Shown here in pieces: positions 42,736 through 52,231 of a DNA stretch of 64,000 bases (position 1 is the first letter of the stretch; each line of letters begins with the position of its first letter). The position numbers were made by a program, and so were the translations under genes. The stretch is taken from the NCBI GenBank assembly GCA_963732405.1, contig CAVSZG010000001.1:2046001-2110000 (forward strand). The letters are read 5' to 3'. The notes below the pieces were generated by a model. It made no database searches and was not told where the DNA came from. It saw nothing but the letters and a program-made list of their open reading frames with translations. This DNA is from JAUIAI01 sp963732405 (GTDB lineage: Bacteria; Pseudomonadota; Gammaproteobacteria; Burkholderiales; Burkholderiaceae_E).

Positions 42736-43956
42736 TCATTCGTCGAAACCGAACAGATCAGGGGTGTAGGGGTCATGGTTGGAGCGGGTATTGCGCGTGC
42801 GCTCGCCTGCCATGAGCGGGGCTCCGGCCGGCTGGAGCCCGGTGTCGCCAGACCCGGTGGGCCGGTCGTCGGCGAGTTTGCTCAGTGCACCGGCACGGAT
42901 ACCGATCAGGCGGATCCGCCGCCTGGGTTCGACCCGGTCCAGACAGACCAGGGCCGCCGCGAGCAACCGGGCGGCATCATTAGTGGCCTGGGCCAGGCTC
43001 AGGTCGCGTGTCACGATGCTGAAGTCGGTATAGCGCAACTTGATGCCGATCGTGGCGCCGCCATAGTGACGCCTGGCCAGATCACCGGCCAACCGGCTTG
43101 CCAGATCGGTCAGGATGGCGACCAGTTCGGCCCGGTCATGACCCAGATGCATGTCGCGCTCGAAGGTGGTCTCGCGGCTGCTCGATACGGGCTCGCTCTG
43201 GGTGACCAGTGCCCGCTCGTCCCGACCCCAGGCTGCCCGATGTAACCAGTCGCCATAGCTGCGGCCGAACCGGGCGAGCAGCACCGCCGGCCGGGTCTGG
43301 GCGATCTGGCCGATGGTCTCGATACCCATTGCCCTGAGTTTCTCGTCCGCCTTGGGCCCGATGCCATTGAGTTTGCGCGCCGGCAGGGGCCACACGATGG
43401 TTTGCAGATCGTCGGCTTCGAGCAGGGCGATGCCGTTGGGTTTGTCGAACTCCGAGGCCAGTTTGGCCAGCAATTTGTTGGGCGCGACACCGATGGAGCA
43501 GGTCAGTCCGTCCGTGGCATCGAACACCGCCTGTTGCAGTTGCCGGGCAAGGCCCCGCCCGCGGTCCAGACTGACCCCGGGCAGGCCGGTCAGTTCGATA
43601 TAGATTTCGTCGATGCCCCGGTCTTCGATGGTCGGCGCGATGGTGCGAACCGCGGTCTTGAAACGACGCGAATACTCCCGATAACGATCGAAGTCGGTCG
43701 GCAGGAAAATGCACTGCGGGCACAGGCGCTGGGCGGTGCGCAATGCCATGCCCGAACGGATGCCGAACGCCCGCGCCGCATAGGTGGCGGTCGTCACGAC
43801 GCCGCGAGACTGCGGATCGCCGCGCCCGCCAATTGCCACCGGCAGGCCGCGCAACTCGGGGCGACGCAACAGTTCGACCGATGCGTAAAACGCATCCATG
43901 TCCAGATGGGCGACCCGGCGGTCCTGATCGGGCGGGGACGAAGAAATTGTCGACAT
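42736..43956 (-). CDS. dinB: DNA polymerase IV (Y-family)
   Basis: The 406-residue Y-family polymerase has AHLDMDAFYASVELL (first catalytic Asp), GVVTTATYAARAFGIRSGM, RGIDEIYIELTG (catalytic Asp-Glu), CSIGVAPNKLLAKLASEFDKP, and a C-terminal little-finger domain. It performs translesion synthesis. I prefer ATG 43956; a GTG at 43986 would add 10 residues. No LexA box of the CTG-N10-CAG type is seen upstream. It is divergent from maeB. Confidence 0.9.
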   Translation of the reverse strand: MSTISSSPPDQDRRVAHLDMDAFYASVELLRRPELRGLPVAIGGRGDPQSRGVVTTATYAARAFGIRSGMALRTAQRLCPQCIFLPTDFDRYREYSRRFKTAVRTIAPTIEDRGIDEIYIELTGLPGVSLDRGRGLARQLQQAVFDATDGLTCSIGVAPNKLLAKLASEFDKPNGIALLEADDLQTIVWPLPARKLNGIGPKADEKLRAMGIETIGQIAQTRPAVLLARFGRSYGDWLHRAAWGRDERALVTQSEPVSSSRETTFERDMHLGHDRAELVAILTDLASRLAGDLARRHYGGATIGIKLRYTDFSIVTRDLSLAQATNDAARLLAAALVCLDRVEPRRRIRLIGIRAGALSKLADDRPTGSGDTGLQPAGAPLMAGERTRNTRSNHDPYTPDLFGFDE

Positions 43957-44058
43957 CACGGCGCCGTGTCGGGCCAGCACGGCCACTTTACTGGATAATC
44001 GGCACAGCTTGTCGCCAAGTCGTGTTCGGTCATCCGCCCATTATTACCGGAAAAACCC

Positions 44059-46341
44059 ATGTCCATCGATCCTCAGCTACGCAAGGCCGCACTCGAATAT
44101 CACGAGGCTGGCCAGCCCGGAAAAATCGCGATTGCGCCGACCAAGATGCTCACCAATCAGCGTGATCTCGCGCTGGCCTATTCGCCGGGCGTGGCGGCGG
44201 CATGTGAAGAGATCGTTGCCGATCCGGACAATGCATTCCGATACACCGCGCGAGGCAATCTGGTGGCGGTGGTCACCAACGGCACCGCCGTACTGGGGCT
44301 GGGCAATATCGGCGCGCTCGCGTCCAAGCCGGTCATGGAAGGCAAGGCGGTCCTGTTCAAGAAGTTTGCCGGTATCGATGTCTTCGATCTGGAGATCGAC
44401 GAACACGATCTGGACAAACTGGTCGACATGATCGCCGCTCTTGAGCCGACCTTCGGCGGCGTGAATCTGGAAGACATCAAGGCACCCGATTGTTTCTACG
44501 TGGAGCGAAAGCTCAGGGAACGGATGTCGATTCCGGTGTTTCACGATGATCAGCATGGCACCGCGATCGTGGTGGGCGCGGCCATCAGCAATGCGCTGCG
44601 GGTGGTCGGCAAGGACATCGGCGCGATCAAGATGGTGGTGTCGGGTGCCGGTGCGGCGGCTCTGGCCTGCCTGGACCTGCTGGTCGAGTTGGGTCTGAAG
44701 CTCGAGAATATCTGGGTGACCGATATCGTCGGAGTGGTGTATTCGGGTCGCACCGAACTCATGGACGAGGCCAAGGCCCGCTTCGCCCAGGACACGCCGC
44801 TGCGCACGCTGGCCCAGGTGATCGACGGCGCCGATGCGTTTCTGGGTCTGTCGGCCGGCGGCGTGCTCAAGGCCGATATGGTGGCGCGCATGGCCGACCG
44901 GCCTCTGGTGTTTGCGCTGGCCAATCCGAACCCGGAAATATTGCCGGAAGACGTGAAAGCCGTGCGCAGCGATGCGATCATCGCGACCGGTCGGACCGAC
45001 TATCCGAATCAGGTGAACAACGTTCTGTGCTTTCCGTTCATTTTCCGGGGCGCACTCGACGTGGGCGCCACCACGATCAATCGCCAGATGGAAGTGGCCG
45101 CGGTTCAGGCGGTTGCCGATCTGGCGCGCGATGAACAATCCGAAGTGACCACGGCAGCCTATGGTGGCGCCGGTTCGGCCTTCGGGCCCGAGTATCTGAT
45201 TCCCCGGCCCTTTGATCCGCGCCTGATCGCGCGGATCGCGCCGGCAGTGGCGCGTGCGGCCATGGACAGCGGCGTGGCCCGCCGGCCGATCGCCGACTTC
45301 GATGCCTACCGGACCCAGCTCGAGCAGTTCGTTTATCACTCGGGCAACTTCATGAAGCCCATTTTCGCCATGGCCCGCAGCGCGCCCGACATGCGGATCG
45401 TCTTTGCCGAAGGCGAGGATGAGCGGGTGTTGCGTGCCGTCCAGGTGGTGGTGGACGAGAAGATTGCGCGACCCACCATCATCGGTCGCCCGGCCGTGAT
45501 TGATCTGAACATCAGTCGTTATGGATTGCGGGTCCGCGCCGGGCGCGAGTTCGATGTGGTCAATCCCGATCAGGACGACCGATACCGGACTTACTGGGAG
45601 GCTTATCTTCACATGAACGAGCGGCGCGGCGTGACCGAGCAGATCGCGCGCCTGGACATGCGGCGTCGCCCGACCCTGATCGGTGCCATGATGATCCATC
45701 AGGGCGACGCGGACGGTATGGTGTGCGGCACCGTCGGCGCGTTCGGCGATCATGTGCATTTCATCGACCAGGTGCTTGGCAAGCGGGCCGGGGTGTCCGT
45801 CTATGCCGCGATGAACACGCTGATGCTGCCCGGGCGCCAGGTCACGATCGTCGATACCCATGTCAATCATGAGCCCACCCCGGCGCAATTGGCGGAAATC
45901 ACCTTGCTCGCCGCCGAAGAATTACGCCGGTTCGGCATTCCGCCGCGGGTTGCGCTGTTGTCGCATTCGAATTTTGGTTCGTCGCGTCATCCTCGCGCGC
46001 AAACCATCCGTGAGGCGCTGGCCATCCTGCATCGTCAGGCGCCTGATCTTGAAGTCGACGGGGAGATGCATGGTGATGTGGCGCTGAGCAATGCCCTGCG
46101 GCGACAACTGATGCCCAACTCGCGATTGACCGGCGAGGCGAATCTGCTGGTCCTGCCCGACCTCGATTCGGCAAATATCGCCTACAACCTGCTCAAGGTG
46201 GCGGCCGGGCAGAATGTCGCGGTTGGCCCGGTGCTGCTCGGTGCGGCGCGTCCGGTCCATGTGCTCACGCCCTCGGCAACGGTGCGCCGCATCGTCAACA
46301 TGACGGCATGGACTGTGGTTGATGCGATCGCCTCCCGATGA
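44059..46341 (+). CDS. maeB: NADP-dependent malic enzyme with C-terminal phosphotransacetylase-like domain
   Basis: The 760-residue MaeB form has an N-terminal malic enzyme (about residues 1-430: LAYSPGVAAACEEI, GLGNIGALASKPVMEGKAVLF, EDIKAPDCFYVE, HDDQHGTAIV, VSGAGAAALACL). It also has a C-terminal phosphate acetyltransferase-like domain (about 430-760: VFAEGEDERVLRA, HGDVALSNALRRQLMPNSRL), which in this family is regulatory and responds to acetyl-CoA. It decarboxylates malate to pyruvate, forming NADPH. It is preceded by 72 nt shared with dinB and followed by a large hairpin. Confidence 0.93.
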   Translation: MSIDPQLRKAALEYHEAGQPGKIAIAPTKMLTNQRDLALAYSPGVAAACEEIVADPDNAFRYTARGNLVAVVTNGTAVLGLGNIGALASKPVMEGKAVLFKKFAGIDVFDLEIDEHDLDKLVDMIAALEPTFGGVNLEDIKAPDCFYVERKLRERMSIPVFHDDQHGTAIVVGAAISNALRVVGKDIGAIKMVVSGAGAAALACLDLLVELGLKLENIWVTDIVGVVYSGRTELMDEAKARFAQDTPLRTLAQVIDGADAFLGLSAGGVLKADMVARMADRPLVFALANPNPEILPEDVKAVRSDAIIATGRTDYPNQVNNVLCFPFIFRGALDVGATTINRQMEVAAVQAVADLARDEQSEVTTAAYGGAGSAFGPEYLIPRPFDPRLIARIAPAVARAAMDSGVARRPIADFDAYRTQLEQFVYHSGNFMKPIFAMARSAPDMRIVFAEGEDERVLRAVQVVVDEKIARPTIIGRPAVIDLNISRYGLRVRAGREFDVVNPDQDDRYRTYWEAYLHMNERRGVTEQIARLDMRRRPTLIGAMMIHQGDADGMVCGTVGAFGDHVHFIDQVLGKRAGVSVYAAMNTLMLPGRQVTIVDTHVNHEPTPAQLAEITLLAAEELRRFGIPPRVALLSHSNFGSSRHPRAQTIREALAILHRQAPDLEVDGEMHGDVALSNALRRQLMPNSRLTGEANLLVLPDLDSANIAYNLLKVAAGQNVAVGPVLLGAARPVHVLTPSATVRRIVNMTAWTVVDAIASR

Positions 46342-46343
46342 TC

Positions 46344-46380
46344 GCGAGGCATCGGCGCCGATCGGTGTCGGGCGCCTCGC
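46344..46380 (+). terminator. Hairpin after maeB
   Basis: GCGAGGC (46344-46350) pairs with GCCTCGC (46374-46380); the intervening loop holds a 12-nt palindrome ATCGGCGCCGAT (46351-46362). It begins directly after the maeB stop. No T-run follows, but a G-rich tract does, so this is a likely though not classical terminator. Confidence 0.4.
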
Positions 46381-46494
46381 ACCGCCTGATCGGGGGGCAT
46401 TCGGGGCGGGGGGTTTGATCGGAACCGATACCAGCCAACGATAATTTCCGAGCAGTGCCTTGACCGGGCGCGAAACTCGGCTAGGATTGGGCCG

Positions 46495-46941
46495 ATGAAT
46501 CGATCCCGAATCATCACGCTCATCGTTGCCATGGTCCTGGCCGTTACCGGCTATATCGGCTCGGGCCAACGGGGCACGCCCGATGCCGGGCAGGGCGCGC
46601 CAGCGCCTGCTTCCTCATCGACCAAGGTATCCCGTTCCGACAAGGGCGCGACGATAACAAAGGCCGATCTGCCGGTCGAGGCGCGCAGGGTCATCGACTT
46701 GATCCGCAGCGGCGGGCCTTTCCCGTACGACAAGGACGGTTCGACGTTCGGCAACTTCGAAAAGCGGCTGCCTGCCCGAGACCGGGGTTATTACCGCGAA
46801 TACACGGTGCCCACGCCGGGTGCCAGCAATCGGGGTGCGCGGCGCATCGTTGCCGGTGGTCCCAAGACCAGGCCCAACGAAATGTTCTATACCCAGGATC
46901 ACTATGAATCGTTTCGCCTGATCGAGGAGGATGTTCGATGA
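46495..46941 (+). CDS. Secreted guanyl-type ribonuclease (barnase/RNase Sa-like)
   Basis: The 148-residue protein has an N-terminal signal or anchor (residues 5-22) and a ~90-residue RNase N1/T1-type domain. The catalytic residues align with RNase Sa: Glu102 in YREYTVPTPG, Arg113 and Arg117 in NRGARRIVAGG, His136 in YTQDHYESF. The family cleaves RNA after guanosine. It overlaps the barstar-type inhibitor gene by ATGA, so toxin and inhibitor are made together. The export signal suggests use outside the cell or in the envelope. Confidence 0.88.
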   Translation: MNRSRIITLIVAMVLAVTGYIGSGQRGTPDAGQGAPAPASSSTKVSRSDKGATITKADLPVEARRVIDLIRSGGPFPYDKDGSTFGNFEKRLPARDRGYYREYTVPTPGASNRGARRIVAGGPKTRPNEMFYTQDHYESFRLIEEDVR

Positions 46942-47354
46942 GCGCGTTATCCAATATTCCGCCGCATGCCGTTCTGCCACTGAGCGCGTACAACCTGGCC
47001 GATCTGCGTCGTGCGGCCGAGTCGTCCGATCAAACCTTTCTGTATGCGGATTGCTCCGACGCTCACGACAAGAAGGCGGTGCTGGCTGCGATTGCCAGGG
47101 GCTTCAGTCTGCCCGAGCATTTCGGCATGAATCTCGATGCGCTCTATGACTGCGTCACGGATCTCGCGCCGGATCGCAAGGCCGACAAACCGGGTTTCGT
47201 CGTCGTGCTGGACCGCATGCCACAGGGCGAAGGGTTTGACACCAAGGCTCGCGCCGCGCTGCTCGACGTGTTTCGCGATGCCGCGGATTACTTCGACGAT
47301 CACGCCACGGCCTTTCGCGTGTTTTATTCTGTGGGCGCGCGCGCCGCGGTCTGA
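46938..47354 (+). CDS. Barstar-type ribonuclease inhibitor
   Basis: The 138-residue protein has the barstar fold markers: KKAVLAAIARGFSLPEHFGMNLDALYDCVTDL, with the Asn-Leu-Asp-Ala-Leu core that in barstar blocks the RNase active site, and an FVVVLDRMP strand. It has no export signal and would protect the cytoplasm from the coupled RNase. It follows that gene by ATGA overlap. A YidB-like gene is convergent 45 nt beyond the stop. Confidence 0.9.
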   Translation: MSALSNIPPHAVLPLSAYNLADLRRAAESSDQTFLYADCSDAHDKKAVLAAIARGFSLPEHFGMNLDALYDCVTDLAPDRKADKPGFVVVLDRMPQGEGFDTKARAALLDVFRDAADYFDDHATAFRVFYSVGARAAV

Positions 47355-47399
47355 TGATCGCCGGGCGCGTGTCGCCACCGCGCGTGATAGTCAGGCGGC

Positions 47400-47825
47400 T
47401 TACTTTCCAAACAGGCTGCCCAATACCGAGGTCAGCGCGCTCAGATCGGGATTGCCCTGGGGCAATTGTCCATTTGGCGTGAGTTTGTCGACCGCATTGG
47501 GCAGGATATTGGCCAGCTGGCCCGATACGTCTTCAGCCGACAGGCCTGCCTGGCGGGCCAGATCGGCGATCCGGTCCGAGCCCAACACTTTGGTCAACTG
47601 GTCGGCCGAGATGGGCAGATTCGCACCCGTGCCAATCCACGATTGCGCGGCGTCGCCCAGACCGTTTTGCTGAAACTGCTGGAGCAGGCCACCCAAGCCG
47701 CCCAGTCCGCCGCCGCTGCCGGCCTGCTGATCATTGCCGGCCAGCAACTGGGTCACGATCGCCATCAGCGGATTGCCGCCAGCGTTGCCGCCCAGTGCGC
47801 CCAGGACCGTGTTCAGGATATTCAT
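47400..47825 (-). CDS. YidB family (DUF937) small protein
   Basis: The 141-residue protein has a glycine-rich stretch (GSGGGLGGLGGLLQQFQ) followed by LGDAAQSWIGTGANLPIS, ADQLTKVLGSDRIADLARQAGLS and ILPNAVDKLTPNGQLP, matching E. coli YidB. The function is unknown. It is cytoplasmic, with no membrane segment. It lies alone between the RNase/barstar pair and rsmE. Confidence 0.85.
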   Translation of the reverse strand: MNILNTVLGALGGNAGGNPLMAIVTQLLAGNDQQAGSGGGLGGLGGLLQQFQQNGLGDAAQSWIGTGANLPISADQLTKVLGSDRIADLARQAGLSAEDVSGQLANILPNAVDKLTPNGQLPQGNPDLSALTSVLGSLFGK

Positions 47826-47972
47826 TGTCTAGCTCCCTCGTTAAAATTCTGGCAAATGAATACCGCCTGCTGGCCAGCCATGCAGCAGCGCGCAGGGTAG
47901 CGCACTTTTGTGGTGATCGATGAGCCGCTCGCTGGCCTGATCGGCTGGCAGGCAGACGTATGACTGCGCTGC

Positions 47973-48767
47973 TCAAGCCCTGTGCGGATCGGTTCCAGGC
48001 TGCAGATCGCCGAGCATTCCCTGGATGAGCGACAAGGCCACCAGGCCGGCCGTCTCGGTACGCAGGATGCGCGGACCGAGTCCGACCGCGGTGAAGCCGG
48101 CGCGAGCCGCCAGGTCGATTTCCTGCGGATTCAAGCCACTTTCCGGACCGATCAGCAGGCTCATCGCGCCGCTGTCCTGCACTGATCGTGCGTGGGTCGC
48201 CAGCCATTCGGTGAGCGGCTGCGATGCTCCCGGCACGAGCATCAGCGCCGGTGCCGCGACGGGCGGTGCAAGCGGCCTGGCATGCAACAGATCGGTCAGC
48301 AAGGACAGGGGAGCCAATTGTGGCAAATCGTCACGGCCGGACTGCATACAGGCTGCGACCGTTATCCGTTGCCAATGAGCGCTGCGGCGCGAGGCTCGTT
48401 CGGCATCGAGTTTGACGCTGGAGCGGGCACAACGCACGGGCACGATCACGGTCACCCCGAGTTCCACCGATTTCTCGATGACCCAGTCCATGCGCTCGCT
48501 GGCCGCCAGTCCTTGCAGCAGGATGGTTCGAACCGGTGACGGGGGCGATGAACCGGTTGCCGGTTCACCGATGATGACCCGGCACGACCGCCGGCCCTCT
48601 GTGCGCAAGGTGGCAACGAAGCGGTGGCCGATGCCATCGAAGACCTGGAGCGCATCGCCGTCCTTCAGTCGAAGCGCCTGCACCAGGTAGTTCGTCTGCT
48701 CGCTATCCAGCTGAATGTCGGATTGGCCGGCCAGTCGCTCCGCTGCCAGATAAATGCGCGGGATCAT
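47973..48767 (-). CDS. rsmE: 16S rRNA m3U1498 methyltransferase
   Basis: The 264-residue SPOUT enzyme has an N-terminal PUA-like part (RIYLAAERLAG...) and the C-terminal trefoil-knot SAM site: LLIGPESGLNPQEIDLA and VGLGPRILRTETAGLVALSLIQ. It methylates U1498 of 16S rRNA. The stop is 21-22 nt from rsmE's downstream side of the speDE operon; it begins 27 nt after the speDE stop on the same strand and so may be cotranscribed with it. Confidence 0.92.
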   Translation of the reverse strand: MIPRIYLAAERLAGQSDIQLDSEQTNYLVQALRLKDGDALQVFDGIGHRFVATLRTEGRRSCRVIIGEPATGSSPPSPVRTILLQGLAASERMDWVIEKSVELGVTVIVPVRCARSSVKLDAERASRRSAHWQRITVAACMQSGRDDLPQLAPLSLLTDLLHARPLAPPVAAPALMLVPGASQPLTEWLATHARSVQDSGAMSLLIGPESGLNPQEIDLAARAGFTAVGLGPRILRTETAGLVALSLIQGMLGDLQPGTDPHRA

Positions 48768-48794
48768 GGCCGATGAGCCGGGCCCGCCCAGCGC

Positions 48795-50057
48795 TCAGCG
48801 CCTGGAGGCCGGTCCGGTGTCGTCGCCGATCACCCGGCGGTAATAGTTCGGCAAGGCGAATACCGCGTGGTGCATCTGGCCGTTGTAGAACTCCAGATCG
48901 CCGATGCCGCGCGCGTCAATTCGCCGGTCGATTTCGGCTGCGTCGAGGGTCAGGGGATCGATGCTGTCCGACGCACAGGCCAAGCCCCAGTAGGTTCCAT
49001 ACAGCGGAATGTAGACACCCATCGGTCGCACATGGCGGAACACGGCACGCAGCGACGTGACATGTCTGGCCACCACTTCGGGTTTGAAGATCGGCGATCC
49101 GATATGCAGGGTCAGGCAGGCGTTCTCGTTCATCACCCGTTTGAGCAGGGCGAAAAACTTCTGCGTATAGAGCTCATGGGCCGGTGTGTCCGGATCGGTA
49201 AGGTCGAGGACCACCAGATCGAAGCGCTCGTCGGTCCTGGCCACCAGATCGATGCCGTCACCGATCCGCACCTCCAGCCTGGGGTCGTCGAAGGCGCCGC
49301 GATTGACCTTCTGCAGGTATTGTTTGGCGACCCGAACCACCTCGGGGTCGAGCTCGGCCATCAGAACCCGTTCGATCGAGCGATATTTGAGCAACTCTTC
49401 GCTCGAGCCGCCGTCGCCACCACCGAGCACCAGTGCTCGGCGCGGCTCGGGGTGGGCGATGGCGGCCGTATGGATGATCGGTTCGTGATAAAAAAACTCG
49501 TCTCGCTCGGAGGTCATGTAGCAACCGTCGAGCCGGAACAACTTGCCGAACTGGGGCGTATCGAACACTTCCAGTGTTTGATAGGGTGTGCGTGAGGTCT
49601 CGAGGCGTTTCAGTGCGCGGTATCCGTAGGCGGAATACGGATTGAGCCATTCGAGCAGCAGTTCATCGGCCTTGCTTTCCGGATCGGCCGAGCCGCGCAG
49701 GATGCGATTGGTATTCTGGCTGCCCGGCGCGAATTCGATGATCAGATTGTCGAGCAGCCGCTCGGCCTTCATCGAGTTGTCGGTCGTGAAGTTGCAGACG
49801 TAGACATCCAGCGTGACGCCACGCCGTTCGGGCCAGGTGTGTAGGGCCAGATGCGATTCGGCCAGCAGCACGGCACCGGTCACGCCGCCTGGACCACCCT
49901 CGTAGTCGGGAAAGGTAAAGAACTTCTCATCGACGATGTTCAGTCCGGCATGCTCGACGAGGGTCCTGCAAAGGTCGGCGAGCCGGTCGGCAACCACCAG
50001 CAGATTATCGTCGCAGCTGCAGCGGTATAGATCGGCGGTCAGGTGAAGTCCTTGCAT
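48795..50057 (-). CDS. Fused S-adenosylmethionine decarboxylase (SpeD) and spermidine synthase (SpeE)
   Basis: The 420-residue protein joins two enzymes. Residues 1-~120 are a prokaryotic AdoMet decarboxylase with the self-cleavage site LAESHLALHTWPE (Glu67-Ser68, giving the pyruvoyl group) and Cys88 in YVCNF. Residues ~150-420 are spermidine synthase with LGGGDGGSSEELL (212-217 for GGGDGG), FDLVVLDLTDP and the C-terminal Rossmann part. It would make decarboxylated AdoMet and use it at once to convert putrescine to spermidine. I prefer ATG 50057 over the TTG at 50078. It is divergent from tkt and precedes rsmE. Confidence 0.9.
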   Translation of the reverse strand: MQGLHLTADLYRCSCDDNLLVVADRLADLCRTLVEHAGLNIVDEKFFTFPDYEGGPGGVTGAVLLAESHLALHTWPERRGVTLDVYVCNFTTDNSMKAERLLDNLIIEFAPGSQNTNRILRGSADPESKADELLLEWLNPYSAYGYRALKRLETSRTPYQTLEVFDTPQFGKLFRLDGCYMTSERDEFFYHEPIIHTAAIAHPEPRRALVLGGGDGGSSEELLKYRSIERVLMAELDPEVVRVAKQYLQKVNRGAFDDPRLEVRIGDGIDLVARTDERFDLVVLDLTDPDTPAHELYTQKFFALLKRVMNENACLTLHIGSPIFKPEVVARHVTSLRAVFRHVRPMGVYIPLYGTYWGLACASDSIDPLTLDAAEIDRRIDARGIGDLEFYNGQMHHAVFALPNYYRRVIGDDTGPASRR

Positions 50058-50166
50058 GATTTCTCTGCGGCCAGTCAACAGGAAAGTATAGCCCAGGGGG
50101 GATTTGCTACCATTGAAGCTTCTGATGTCAGGCTAAAACCGGAGTCCGCTCATCGACACCCTGCCC

Positions 50167-52179
50167 ATGGCCAATGCCCTCAGGGCACTCGCGTTCGACG
50201 CCGTCCAGCGCGCCAATTCAGGGCATCCCGGCATGCCAATGGGCATGGCCGACATCGCGGTCGCGCTCTGGTCGCGACACCTGGTTCACAACCCTGCCGA
50301 CCCGTCCTGGCCCAATCGCGATCGCTTCGTGCTGTCCAATGGTCATGGTTCGATGTTGCTCTATGCGCTGCTGCATCTGAGCGGCTACGACCTGTCGATG
50401 GACGATCTGCGCGGGTTTCGGCAGTTGCATTCGCGCACGCCCGGCCATCCGGAAGTCGGTATCACCCCGGGTGTGGAAACCACGACCGGGCCGCTGGGCC
50501 AGGGGCTGGCCAATGCCGTCGGGATGGCGCTCGCCGAGCGCCTGCTGGCCAGCGAATTCAATCGCGCCGAACAGTCCGTTGTTGATCACCTGACCTATGT
50601 GTTCGTGGGTGATGGCTGCCTCATGGAAGGCATTTCGCATGAGGCCTGTTCGTTGGCGGGCACGCTGCGGTTGTCCCGGCTGATCGTGCTCTGGGATGAC
50701 AACGGCATCTCGATCGATGGTCAGACCGATGCCTGGTTCGGCGACGATACGGCCAGCCGGTTCGAGGCCTATGGTTGGCATGTGATCCGGGATGTCGACG
50801 GCCATGATGTGGACGCCGTCGATGTGGCGATCGGTCGCGCCAAGGCCTGGGCACGTGAAGGACGTGAGGGTGAGTTCGCGCCCACCCTGATCTGCTGTCG
50901 CACCATCATCGGCAAGGGGTCGCCCAATCGGGCGGGCACCAGCAAGGCCCATGGCGAGGCACTGGGCGATGCTGAAATCGAGTTGACCCGCGCGGCGCTG
51001 GGCTGGCCACATCCGCCCTTCGTCGTCCCCGACGACATCCGCCAGGCCTGGGATGCGCGGGCCAGGGGCGCGGCAGCGCAGGCGCGCTGGCAACGGGATC
51101 TGCAGGCCCTGCATGCTGGCCATCCCGAGATCGCGGCGCAATTCGAGCGACGGGTTGCCGCACGCCTGTCCGGCAGCATCGATGACGCCTTCGACGCAGC
51201 CCTGGCGGCGGCGATTGGCAATCGGGCCAGCATCGCCACCCGCAAGGCCTCGCAGCTGGCGTTGGACGCGTTTGGCGCGGCATTGCCTGAGCTGATCGGC
51301 GGCTCGGCCGATCTGACCGGCAGTAATCTGACCAATTTCACCGGCTCCGGTGCCTTGCGTGCCGGTAACGGCGGTGACCTGCAATTCGGTCGTCATATCA
51401 ATTTTGGCGTGCGCGAATTCGGGATGGCGGCCATCGCCAATGGCATGGCCCTGCATGGGGGTTATGTACCTTATGTGGGTACCTTCCTCACATTTTCAGA
51501 TTATTCGCGCAATGCCATCCGCATGGCATCGCTGATGAAGCTGCGGGTGATTCATGTGTTCACCCACGATTCGATCGGCCTGGGCGAGGATGGTCCCACC
51601 CATCAGGCGGTCGAGCATGCCGCAAGTCTGCGCCTGATACCGGGTCTCGATGTCTGGCGGCCGGCCGATGCCACCGAGACCGTGATCGCCTGGATGCAGG
51701 CACTCGAGCGGGCGGACGGGCCGTCGGCCTTGCTGCTGAGTCGCCAGGGACTGGCGGCCCAGAGCCGCAGCGAGGCACAGATCGAGTGCATTCATCGTGG
51801 CGCCTACATCCTGCGTGATGCGGCCGAAGCCCGTGCGGTCATCATCGCGACGGGCAGCGAACTCGAGATCGCCATGGCAGCGCGCGACTTGCTTGCCGCC
51901 GACGGTATCGCCGTCAGAATCGTCTCGATGCCGGGCAGCTCGGTATTCGATCGACAGGAAATCACCTACAAACGCAATGTCCTGCCCGACAATCTGCCGC
52001 GCGTGGTGATTGAAGCCGGCGCCACCGATCTCTGGTGGAAATACCGACCGGCTGCAGTGATCGGTGTCGATCGCTTCGGCGAGTCGGCGCCGGCGGCGGC
52101 CGTTTATGAGTTGTTTCACCTGACTGCCGGCAATCTTGCCGAAACCGTTCGCGAAGTCCTGAACGGCGCTGGCGATTGA
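50167..52179 (+). CDS. tkt: Transketolase
   Basis: The 670-residue enzyme has QRANSGHPGMPMGMAD, the thiamine-diphosphate motif VGDGCLMEGISHEACSLAG followed by DDNGISIDG, and VREFGMAAIANGMALHGG. It links the pentose phosphate pathway to glycolysis. The start gives only seven residues before the conserved SGHPG region, a few fewer than in E. coli, and no longer ATG frame exists because of an in-frame TAA upstream. It leads the tkt-gap-pgk-pyk series with short gaps. Confidence 0.95.
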   Translation: MANALRALAFDAVQRANSGHPGMPMGMADIAVALWSRHLVHNPADPSWPNRDRFVLSNGHGSMLLYALLHLSGYDLSMDDLRGFRQLHSRTPGHPEVGITPGVETTTGPLGQGLANAVGMALAERLLASEFNRAEQSVVDHLTYVFVGDGCLMEGISHEACSLAGTLRLSRLIVLWDDNGISIDGQTDAWFGDDTASRFEAYGWHVIRDVDGHDVDAVDVAIGRAKAWAREGREGEFAPTLICCRTIIGKGSPNRAGTSKAHGEALGDAEIELTRAALGWPHPPFVVPDDIRQAWDARARGAAAQARWQRDLQALHAGHPEIAAQFERRVAARLSGSIDDAFDAALAAAIGNRASIATRKASQLALDAFGAALPELIGGSADLTGSNLTNFTGSGALRAGNGGDLQFGRHINFGVREFGMAAIANGMALHGGYVPYVGTFLTFSDYSRNAIRMASLMKLRVIHVFTHDSIGLGEDGPTHQAVEHAASLRLIPGLDVWRPADATETVIAWMQALERADGPSALLLSRQGLAAQSRSEAQIECIHRGAYILRDAAEARAVIIATGSELEIAMAARDLLAADGIAVRIVSMPGSSVFDRQEITYKRNVLPDNLPRVVIEAGATDLWWKYRPAAVIGVDRFGESAPAAAVYELFHLTAGNLAETVREVLNGAGD

Positions 52180-52231
52180 CCGTCGAGATCTGCCTGATAC
52201 CCCCTTAACCATCGATCCCGGAGAGGACCCC

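Noticed and set aside
43991..44007. CTG...CAG resembling a LexA box upstream of dinB
   Set aside because: The spacing is CTG-N11-CAG; LexA sites need CTG-N10-CAG with an AT-rich centre, so it does not fit.
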